Origin: Streptomyces sp. NBC_01237
Lineage (GTDB): Bacteria > Actinomycetota > Actinomycetes > Streptomycetales > Streptomycetaceae
Direction of reading: 5' to 3'
NCBI RefSeq assembly: GCF_035917275.1
Contig: NZ_CP108508.1
Location: 3,658,001-3,722,000, forward strand
DNA: 64,000 nucleotides
Position 1 is the first letter of the stretch; the number at the start of each line of letters is the position of its first letter. Under the pieces are notes generated by a model. The model searched no databases, had not been told where the DNA came from, and worked only from the letters and a program-made list of their open reading frames with translations. Both the position numbers and the translations under genes were made by a program. Positions 57,205 to 64,000 of the stretch are shown piece by piece.

Positions 57205-57241
57205 CCTGATAAGGATGAGGCCAGGCCTCATCCCTATCAGG
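57205..57241. repeat. 18-bp inverted repeat with one-base centre
   Basis: CCTGATAAGGATGAGGCC and GGCCTCATCCCTATCAGG pair at 17 of 18 positions around a single A. There is no U-tract. It could be a terminator, a recombination end, or the trace of an element. The surrounding 57008-57570 holds no supportable gene. Confidence 0.7.
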
Positions 57242-57571
57242 CACGGTGCGCCGTCTCCGCTGATGGACGACCGCCGTTCAGTGGAGGTGCCGACCGCTGG
57301 CCTCATGGAGGATGAGAGGGGTGGGGATCTACGGCCTGCACATAGTCCCGAGGTGGCTCCCGGGGACCTTTATGCCCACCCCCCTTGACTGCGGACCTCG
57401 AAGGTTCTCTGACCGGTCTCTATCCACCAGGCAATCTAGCAAGTGGCACTGCCATTGATGCTGATACTCAGGTTCCGGTGGCCGTGGCTCGGGCACTGAC
57501 TGACGCCCTGCTGGGCTGTCCTCAAGTTGTTCTGTCCGGCCGCCGGGACCTGTTCTCATGGCTCCGGCCGG

Positions 57572-57671
57572 GCGGAACATGACCTGATAGGAGCTTGGTC
57601 AGAAGCCCCCTCAATGTCCTGTCTGCGCCCCCCGGCCAGCGCCCACCTTCGGCTGGGAAGGCAGTATCAGC
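57572..57671 (+). ncRNA. Possible bridge-RNA-type noncoding flank of the IS110 element
   Basis: IS110-group elements carry a structured RNA between the left end and the transposase gene that guides target choice. The 100 bases just upstream of the transposase ATG are noncoding and contain CTGATAGGAGCTTGGTCAG and a CCAGC...GCTGG stem. The element's left end cannot be fixed from one sequence, so the boundaries are a guess. Confidence 0.3.
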
Positions 57672-58873
57672 ATGACATCAGAGGTTGTGGAGGACGCCGC
57701 GGACCAGGTCGTGTTCGGCGGGGTCAACTCCCATGCGACACCATTCACGTCGCAGTGATCAGCGACAACGGCGGCCACCTCGCGGACGCCGAGTTCGCCA
57801 CCACCACCGCCGGATACGCCGCCGCCCTGGCCTTCCTGAACGCCCACGGCCACGTGAGGGCGATCGGTGTGGAAGGCACCTCGTCCTACGGGGCCGGCTT
57901 CACCCGTGCTGCGGTCTCGCGCGGGCAGCATGTCGTTGAGGTCAACCGTCCCGACCGGGCCGAACGCCGTCGCATCGGCAAGTCCGACCCCATCGACGCC
58001 TACGCCGCCGCCCGCGCCGCCCTGTCCGGACGGGCCTCCAGCGCCCCCAAGGACGACACCGTCGCCGGGATACGCGCCCTGCACAACGCCGCCCGCTCCG
58101 CCGTCAAGGCCCGCACCGCCGCCCTGAACCAGGTCGACAGCATCCTCGTCGCCGCTCCCGAGGCCATCCGCGCCCAATACGGGCAGCTCAAAGGGAGTGA
58201 CCGCACCGACGCCCTGGCCCGGCTGCGGCCGGCCGGGGACGCCGTCCACACCGCGGTCCTCACCGCACTGAAGGGTCTCGCCCGGCGCATCAAGGAACTG
58301 ACCGCCGAGTACCAGGCCCTGGACAACGTGGTGAGCGTCCACAACCCCGGCCTGCGAGCCGCCTACGGAGTCGGCCCCGACACGGCCGCCCAGCTCCTGG
58401 TCACCGCAGGCGGCAATCCCGAACGCATGCGGACCGAGGCGTCCTTCGCCGCCCTCTGCGGAGTCGCACCCGTTCCGGCCTCCAGCGGCAGAACCAACCG
58501 GCACCGCCTCTCACGCGGAGGCGACCGGGCAGCCAACGCCGCCCCCTACCGCATCGCCCTCGTCCGCATATCCAGCGACCCCCGCACACGCGACTACGTG
58601 GCACGACAGACCGCCGCCGGCCGCACGAAGAAGGAGATCATCCGGCTGCTGAAACGGGCCGTCGCCCGGGAGATCTTCCGCTGCCTGACCACCACGGTCG
58701 CCGCCCCCGCCATCGCCGACCTGCGGCCGCTGCGGCAGTCCAAGAACATCACCCTCACCGCCGTCGCCCGTCACTTCGGCGTCTGGCCCGCCACCATCTC
58801 CACCCTCGAACGCGGAATCCGCCGAGACGACAACCTCACCCACGCCTACCGCGACTGGCTCCATGCGGCCTGA
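57672..58873 (+). pseudogene. IS110 family transposase, frameshifted and with altered catalytic residue
   Basis: Frame 1 from ATG 57672 reads TSEVVEDAADQVVFGGVNSHA and then hits a stop. Frame 2 continues as TIHVAVISDNGGHLADAEFATTTAGY. A lost G in the expected GCG-GAC (about 57737) restores the family sequence GGVDSHADTIHVAV. The first Asp of the DEDD catalytic set reads Asn (GGVNSHA). The rest is intact: VEGTSSYGAGFTRAAV (Glu), GKSDPIDAYAAARAAL (two Asp), and the Transposase_20 block AAYGVGPDTAAQLLVTAGGNPERMRTEASFAALCGVAPVPASSG with its Ser. An HTH-like tail TAVARHFGVWPATISTLERG ends it. Two separate defects argue for a dead element. Confidence 0.85.
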
Positions 58874-58891
58874 CCGTTAGACGCGAGAACT

Positions 58892-59143
58892 TCACTCATA
58901 GACAGTGGCGGCCTGAAGCGCTCTGGCCAGGAAGGTCCAGTCCCCGCCTTCGGGGAGTTCCTTCCCGACGTTCTGGTACCAGGCCGGCGAGTCATGCATC
59001 CATGCCGCAAGAGCCTCAAGGAAGCGGTCGAGGCTCTGGTTCTCCCATTCGTGCCCTCTGCGGAGGTGGTCCTGACGCAGTTCTCGAACGAAGGAGACCA
59101 GTTCGTCGTGGCTGCGGACTTCGTCGTCGGGAGTCAGTGGCAT
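58892..59143 (-). CDS. DUF7660-like small protein
   Basis: 83 residues from ATG 59143: a short acidic start PLTPDDEVRSHDELVSFVRELRQD, then HEWENQSLDRFLEALAAWMHDSPAWYQNVGKELPEGGDWTFLARALQAATVYE. The W-E-N-x-x-L-x-x-F-L-E-A-L and W-x-x-x-A-x-x-L-x-A-A-x-x-Y-E pattern is the small family I know as DUF7660, often found in accessory regions. Its stop lies 19 bp from the IS110 stop, so the insertion landed just beyond the gene. An upstream extension of the frame to 59446 covers the 24-bp repeat and is not part of the protein. Function unknown. Confidence 0.75.
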   Translation of the reverse strand: MPLTPDDEVRSHDELVSFVRELRQDHLRRGHEWENQSLDRFLEALAAWMHDSPAWYQNVGKELPEGGDWTFLARALQAATVYE

Positions 59144-59277
59144 GCAGCGAAAGTACCTTGCGCCTCGTGCCTCAGAACGCTTGACGAGCAATAGGAGCAT
59201 CAACGGTCCGGGCCCAGGAGGAGCGACGGTGCCTCGCTGCTGTACAGCAACGAAGTGCAGCAACCTCAGAGGGATTC

Positions 59278-59301
59278 TGACATCCACGGCTGACATCAAC
59301 G
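59278..59301 (+). repeat. 24-bp direct repeat, right copy
   Basis: TGACATCCACGGCTGACATC plus AACG, one mismatch from the left copy, exactly 4,000 bases away in the same orientation. Confidence 0.75.
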
Positions 59302-59669
59302 ACGCCGGACGGGAGCGTACGTCAGCGACTCTGTCCGTCCGCCGCACCAGTCGACGGCACCAGCGCGAAACAGCTCGGGACGCGGTGGCCGCCGCTTGGG
59401 AGGCCGTTGCCCGGGACGAAGAAGTAATGGGTTCAAAAGCCGCCACTCTGACGGCTGAACCACCCGGCCAGGGTTCTAATCCGTACCAGTAGTTAGGGGC
59501 CCTCAGTGGCTACCGAGAGCCTCCTGGAAGGCGCCTGGTAGCCGAAATGGCTACACCGTGTACATCCAGCCGACACAGTGCGTAGATCGCGCCATTCTCC
59601 CACGATGCGTTGCCCCTCCTGCCCGACCACCTCATCCTGGAGCGTTCGCCACCAGCCGAAAGGGGACAG
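59302..59669. other. Intergenic region before the helicase gene
   Basis: 368 bases with no supportable gene. AT content rises near 59420-59500. AAAGGGGACAG at the end is the ribosome site of the helicase gene. A GGGTTCAAAAG / GGTTCTAATCC pair looks tRNA-like but does not fold into a cloverleaf. Confidence 0.4.
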
Positions 59670-62600
59670 GTGAACGTGCCACGCCGTGCCGCAAACGATC
59701 CTGACGTCATTGGACAGACCACTGGACTGATCGGTTTCCTCAAAGAGGTCGTGCAGAGCAGCCACAACCGTCTACGCGATGACCGCCGCGCACGGGAGCG
59801 CCTGTGGCTGTCCGATCTGCCGACCTTCGTGCGCCGTCCGTCAGACCGGGTCGATGGACTGCTGCTCACGCTCGACCATGTACCGCAAACGGCGCCGCCT
59901 CCCCTGCCTGAAGTGTTGGAGGGGTGGGTATCCGCTGAGCAGTGCCAGGACCCGGACGGCGGTGATCCGACACTCGCTGTCGAGGGGCCGGGGCAGGAAC
60001 TCGCCCTAGCGACGAACACCCCTCAGCAGTGGGAGGAAGAAGCGGAGGATCACACCGTCCGCCGGGAAGAAGCAGCTGAAGTGCTGCGGGCCTATGGTTT
60101 TTGGCTCACGCGGTGGCGACGCTGGGCAGAGCGAGAGCATGCGGAACGGGCCCTCCGGGAGCTATACGAACGGGTCTACCACTGGCACCAGAAGCTGATT
60201 CAGCAAGATGATCAACTTGAACTCGTTCTGGCCACTGGGCTCTTGACGTGGAGCGACCCGAGCGGTGACGCCGTGCATCGCCACGTACTCACCCACCGGG
60301 TGGAGACGTCAGTAGACCGTAAGACTGCCCAGCTCGTGGTCCGGCTGACGGCCGAAGGAGCCGTGCGGCTTGAGGACCAAGCATTCCTCGACACCGATGA
60401 CGGCTGGGCCCCTGAACGTTCGGCCGCGCTCGCGGAAGAGATCGCCTCCCAGTCACTGCACCTACTGGGCCAAGAGGTCCTCGAGCAGTTGGCCCAGTGG
60501 CAGGACCGAGCGCTGCAGCGCCCTGTCTCGTTCAGCGCCGAGTGGCAGCCGCCACGTGAGCCCGAGGCAGGCGCGCGGCTCACCTACGCTCCGGCGCTCG
60601 TGCTGCGTCCACGGGACCGTAACGCTCTGTTGAGCTTCTACGACCGGATCGCGGACAGCGTAGCTTCCGAAGGGCACGCCCCCCTGGGGCTGGCTCAGCT
60701 GGTGCTGCCCCTGAACTCCGAGGAACGATCGCACTGGGACGTTCGCGAGATCCCGCCGCTGTTCGGAGATGACCCGCTCTTTCCTGGCAAGACGAACGAG
60801 CGACAGCGGAGTGTGCTGCGGCGACTGGAGCACGACACGGGCGTAGTGGTGCAGGGGCCGCCGGGCACCGGCAAGACGCACACAATCGCCAACCTGGTCT
60901 CCGCCCTGCTCGCCCAGGGGCAGAGGGTCCTGGTGACCAGCGCCCGAGACCAAGCCTTGACCGTGCTGCGAGACAAACTGCCATCTGCGGTGAGGGACTT
61001 GTGCGTCCTCTTGCTCAGCTCCGCGCGGCAGGACGGAGCAGACGAACTGGAACGCACGATCAACTCCCTGACCGACCAGGTCGCGACCAGCGACCCCGAA
61101 CAGTTGCAGGACGAGATTCGTCGGCTCTCCGCACGCCGGGAAGAAGTGCGCGGAAGGATCAGCGCGCTCACCGAGCAAGTGATCGCGGTTCGGGAGGCAG
61201 AGATCTATCGCCATCCGGAAATCGCTCCTGGGTACGCCGGCACCCTTGCAGCAATCGTCCAACGCGTCATCGACGCCGCCGAGCATTACTCCTGGATCGG
61301 CCTGGTTCCGGACCAAGGGCAGGCCGCCTCTGTTCCGCCACTGTCTCCCGCGCAGGCGGGGGAACTGCTCAGTCTGCTGCGCGACGGTGCCACCGAGCTA
61401 CGCGCAGAAGGCACTCTGCCGGATCCGGGCTCTCTCCCTTCCCAGGAAGACCTGGCCGATGCACTCGCAGCCAGTTGCGTCACCGATGACGGTCTGTCCG
61501 CCGAGGAGACTGCCATCCGCGACGACCTCGCCCAGCTCGACGCCTCCGTCACCGACGAACTCGCCTCGCACGCGGGTAACTGCCGCACGGCTCTTCATCA
61601 CCTCGGACTGCCACCGTCGGCCAGGCAGTGGGATACGGACAAGTGGATCACCAAGGCCCTGTCCGACAGGCTCTCCCGCGACGGCCTCGCGCTATGGCAG
61701 AGGGTCTCCGACGTGGAAGCTCAGCTCGACGCCATCACGCGGCAGGTGGACGGGCAGGGCATGAAGCGTGTCCACCTGCCTGAGCGCCTCCCCGCCGACC
61801 GAGCCGATGAAATGCTCGCAAGAGGAATCGCCTTGCGCGAGCATCTCGCCTCGGGCGGCAAGCTGCGCGCTCGCGGCAGCTTCCGCGCTGCGAAGGCGCA
61901 GAAATCCGCTCAGGATCTACTAGACACATGCACCGTCAGCGGCCACTCGCCCGAAACCCTGGAGGACGTCGAGTCCGTTCTTGCCCACCTGCGCGCCCAC
62001 TCCACGGTTGCCGCGCTTGCCGAACGTTGGGCCCAGGCCGGAGCTCCCATTCCCGAAGGACAGCTTGAACTCCGTCTGGCCACGCTGTCCGAGGCCCACA
62101 CCCGCCTGGCGCACGTCAACGCGTTCGGCACGTCCCGTGAGCACATCGACGGACTGCTCGTGCGTCATGGTCTGCACATCGCTCTCACATCACGTACGGC
62201 ATGGCAGGAGTTCACCAACGCTCTGTCCACCCTCTCCAGCCGCCGGACCGCGGACGAGGCCACCGGCCGGCTTGCCGCTTGGGAGGAGCAACTCCGTACC
62301 CCGCTTGATGGCTCTCGCCCCGCCGTAGAAGCACTGGCCGTCGCCCAGGCTGTCCGGGAGCAGGACATTGACCGCTACGCAAAGGAACTCGACGCACTGC
62401 GGGAGGCGCATCGACGTGAGCATCGACAACGCCGGTGCGGCGTACTTCTGGAAGGCGTTCGCGCGGCGCACCCTCTGCTCGCCGACCATCTGACGCGGCA
62501 CCCCGACGATCCGGTATGGGAGGCTCGACTGGACTCACTGGCCGAGGCGTGGGCCTGGGGAGCGGCTTCCGCCTTCGTGCGCCGCCAGCGATCGCAGGGG

Positions 62601-64000
62601 CGCGAACGTCAGCTTGAAGGCGAACTGTCCCAGTGCGAGAGAAACCTGGAGTCGCTAACCGGCGAACTTGCCGCAGCCTGGGGCCGGTTGCATTGCCTTG
62701 AGCGTATGACTCAGGAGCAGCGGTCCGCCCTTCAGGCTTACCGCAACCACATGGCCTCGTACGGCAAGGGAAAGGGCCGAAACGCGGGCCGCTACCGTGC
62801 TGCTGCGCACGACGCCATGCGGACGGCGCAGGGGGCGGTACCCGCCTGGGTCATGCCCATCTCGCAAGTCGCCGAGACGGTACTGCCCCAGCGGGACGCG
62901 TTCGATGTGGTCATCGTCGACGAGGCCAGTCAGGCGGGAATGGATGCTCTGTTCCTGCTATGGCTCGCCCCGCGCGTGATCGTCGTCGGGGACGACAAGC
63001 AGTGCGCGCCCCCGGTCAGCGGCATGGGTCGCACCCAGGCGATCCATGACCGGCTTGTCTCCCACCTGCCGGACATGCCGCCGATGCTGCGCACGCTCTA
63101 CGGCCCCGCGACCAACCTCTACCAGTTGTTGTCCACCTTCTTCCCAAAGGTGATCCGGCTGGAGGAGCACTTTCGGTGCATGCCCGAGATCATCGGCTGG
63201 TCCTCGCAGACCTTCTACAACAACAAACTTCAGCCGCTGCGCCAGTACGGCGGTGAGCGCCTCAGCCCTCTCGTGACGCACTTCGTCGAAGGAGCCGTGG
63301 CCCAGGGACGCGACAGCCGGCTCCGCAATCCGAAGGAAGCCGAGGCCATCGTCGACTGTCTGGCCGGGCTCGTGGAAGACCCTGCTTACCGGGACAAGAC
63401 CATGGGGGTCATCACCCTCCAGGGACCGATCGGGCAGGTCAAGCTCCTGGAACAGCTGATCAATGCGCGTATTCCGGCACCGGTACGCGAGCGCCACAAG
63501 ATCCGTGTAGGCAACCCGGCGTCGTTCCAGGGAGACGAGCGGCATGTCATTCTGCTGTCGATGGTCGCCAGCGATCCACCGCGCATTGCCGGCGGTGCTC
63601 GCAGCGAGCGGCAGGCTTACAACGTCGCTGCGTCCCGAGCCCAGGACCAGATGCGGCTCTTCTACTCGGTTCCGCCGGACCGCCTCAAGCAAGGAGACCT
63701 TCGCCTCAACCTCCTTGCCTACATGGAGAATCCGCCCGCCGCACTTGCCGCCTCCGACGATATCGGGGAGGTGTCCGCCGAGGTCCCGCAGAAGCCGTTC
63801 GAGTCGCTCTTTGAGCAGCACGTCTACTTGCGGCTGAAGGCTCGCGGATATCACGTCATCCCGCAGTGCCCGGCTGGAAGCAAACGCATCGACCTCGTCG
63901 TCCTAGGCGCTCGTGGGCGTCTGGCCGTGGAGTGTGACGGTGACCGATACCACACGACGCCTGAGCAGATCCGGCACGATGAACAGCGTGATCGTGAACT
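59670..64000 (+). CDS. Giant SF1 (UPF1-like) helicase with C-terminal PD-(D/E)XK-type nuclease, 3' end beyond the window
   Basis: At least 1,443 codons, open to the window edge, from GTG 59670 with GGGGACAG just upstream (a second GTG is two codons on). Walker A QGPPGTGKTHTIANLVSALL is near residue 396. A roughly 650-residue insertion rich in Leu/Glu/Arg/Gln heptads (coiled-coil) separates it from the Walker B VVIVDEASQAGMDALF near residue 1084. Then come VVGDDKQCAPP (motif III), LEEHFRCMPEIIGW (motif IV), VITLQGPIGQVKLLEQLI, NPASFQGDERHVILLSMV (motif V) and YNVAASRAQDQMRLFYSV (motif VI). From about residue 1390, FEQHVYLRLKARGYHVIPQ and RIDLVVLGARGRLAVECDGD form a Vsr/DUF559-like nuclease core. 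Helicase-nuclease fusions of this type occur in anti-phage islands. Defence is inferred, not shown. Confidence 0.88.
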   Translation, partial: MNVPRRAANDPDVIGQTTGLIGFLKEVVQSSHNRLRDDRRARERLWLSDLPTFVRRPSDRVDGLLLTLDHVPQTAPPPLPEVLEGWVSAEQCQDPDGGDPTLAVEGPGQELALATNTPQQWEEEAEDHTVRREEAAEVLRAYGFWLTRWRRWAEREHAERALRELYERVYHWHQKLIQQDDQLELVLATGLLTWSDPSGDAVHRHVLTHRVETSVDRKTAQLVVRLTAEGAVRLEDQAFLDTDDGWAPERSAALAEEIASQSLHLLGQEVLEQLAQWQDRALQRPVSFSAEWQPPREPEAGARLTYAPALVLRPRDRNALLSFYDRIADSVASEGHAPLGLAQLVLPLNSEERSHWDVREIPPLFGDDPLFPGKTNERQRSVLRRLEHDTGVVVQGPPGTGKTHTIANLVSALLAQGQRVLVTSARDQALTVLRDKLPSAVRDLCVLLLSSARQDGADELERTINSLTDQVATSDPEQLQDEIRRLSARREEVRGRISALTEQVIAVREAEIYRHPEIAPGYAGTLAAIVQRVIDAAEHYSWIGLVPDQGQAASVPPLSPAQAGELLSLLRDGATELRAEGTLPDPGSLPSQEDLADALAASCVTDDGLSAEETAIRDDLAQLDASVTDELASHAGNCRTALHHLGLPPSARQWDTDKWITKALSDRLSRDGLALWQRVSDVEAQLDAITRQVDGQGMKRVHLPERLPADRADEMLARGIALREHLASGGKLRARGSFRAAKAQKSAQDLLDTCTVSGHSPETLEDVESVLAHLRAHSTVAALAERWAQAGAPIPEGQLELRLATLSEAHTRLAHVNAFGTSREHIDGLLVRHGLHIALTSRTAWQEFTNALSTLSSRRTADEATGRLAAWEEQLRTPLDGSRPAVEALAVAQAVREQDIDRYAKELDALREAHRREHRQRRCGVLLEGVRAAHPLLADHLTRHPDDPVWEARLDSLAEAWAWGAASAFVRRQRSQGRERQLEGELSQCERNLESLTGELAAAWGRLHCLERMTQEQRSALQAYRNHMASYGKGKGRNAGRYRAAAHDAMRTAQGAVPAWVMPISQVAETVLPQRDAFDVVIVDEASQAGMDALFLLWLAPRVIVVGDDKQCAPPVSGMGRTQAIHDRLVSHLPDMPPMLRTLYGPATNLYQLLSTFFPKVIRLEEHFRCMPEIIGWSSQTFYNNKLQPLRQYGGERLSPLVTHFVEGAVAQGRDSRLRNPKEAEAIVDCLAGLVEDPAYRDKTMGVITLQGPIGQVKLLEQLINARIPAPVRERHKIRVGNPASFQGDERHVILLSMVASDPPRIAGGARSERQAYNVAASRAQDQMRLFYSVPPDRLKQGDLRLNLLAYMENPPAALAASDDIGEVSAEVPQKPFESLFEQHVYLRLKARGYHVIPQCPAGSKRIDLVVLGARGRLAVECDGDRYHTTPEQIRHDEQRDRE

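Noticed and set aside
57385..57582. A 65-codon plus-strand frame before the IS110 flank (AVARALTDALLGCPQVVLSG)
   Set aside because: It could be the tail of a gene interrupted by the insertion, but no upstream half is found nearby, so I left it out.
59430..59510. tRNA-like segment with GGTTC motifs
   Set aside because: No acceptor, D-arm or anticodon arm can be folded on either strand; only isolated T-loop-like strings.
55165..64000. A second copy of the tRNA-Arg 3' end as attR
   Set aside because: I searched by eye for the T-arm and acceptor sequence downstream and did not find it. attR may lie beyond the window.
1..64000. CRISPR arrays
   Set aside because: Repeat arrays are present, but units are contiguous or degenerate without unique spacers, and no cas genes are seen.
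1..64000. DasR-type sites (ACTGGTCTAGACCACT-like) near the amino-sugar genes
   Set aside because: No convincing match was seen around the nan cluster, despite GlcNAc-6-P being its product.

Overview
The window is high-GC DNA (third-codon-position G/C bias, GTG/TTG starts, many ATGA/GTGA gene overlaps) with a Streptomyces-type gene complement: HrdD sigma factor, SepX, FmdB, DUF6227, FadR-type GntR regulators and many MFS exporters. I read it as a Streptomyces chromosome segment. Bases 1-55,000 look like resident chromosome. Bases 55,240-64,000 are accessory DNA next to a tRNA-Arg gene.

Layout. 1-5.2 kb: cell-division and cofactor block on the minus strand (sepX - GNAT - moaB - moaC - moeA/glp - galU) with a divergent 5-formyl-THF cyclo-ligase. 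5.3-13 kb: penicillin-acylase-family enzyme, NhaP2-type antiporter, MFS protein, an fmdB gene with a CIRCE-like operator, and mtnP. 13.3-19.5 kb: a CpaB-like secreted protein, two small proteins, and a four-gene membrane redox complex (Rieske, ferredoxin, molybdopterin oxidoreductase, cytochrome-b-like). 19.6-23 kb: pyruvate formate-lyase and its activase, with a Rex-type operator upstream. 23-38.7 kb: P1 peptidase, DUF6227, efflux pumps with their WYL, MarR and TetR regulators, hrdD, a GNAT remnant, questin oxidase-like and DODA-like oxygenases, an M6 protease and an acyl-CoA ligase.

38.9-54.9 kb is the most coherent block, a sialic-acid cluster. An oligopeptide-type ABC transporter (binding protein, permease, permease-ATPase fusion, ATPase) is followed in the same operon by a NanA-like lyase. 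Across a shared intergenic region lie a FadR-type regulator, a CE7 esterase and a secreted sialidase. A second FadR-type regulator then faces an operon encoding a second NanA-like lyase, a ROK kinase, NanE and an MFS transporter. Three near-identical 13-bp operators (GACATCTKACGTC) lie upstream of the ABC operon, the esterase-sialidase unit and the second operon, suggesting one regulon. Released and de-acetylated sialic acid would enter by two routes, be cleaved to ManNAc, then be phosphorylated and epimerised to GlcNAc-6-P.

55.2-64 kb: tRNA-Arg(CCT), a perfect palindromic terminator, a truncated tyrosine integrase, a 24-bp direct repeat flanking about 4 kb, an inactivated IS110-family transposase with a possible bridge-RNA flank, orphan small genes, and a very large SF1 helicase with a C-terminal PD-(D/E)XK-like nuclease that runs off the window. 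Short intergenic minisatellites (33, 35 and 45 bp periods) are unusually common here.
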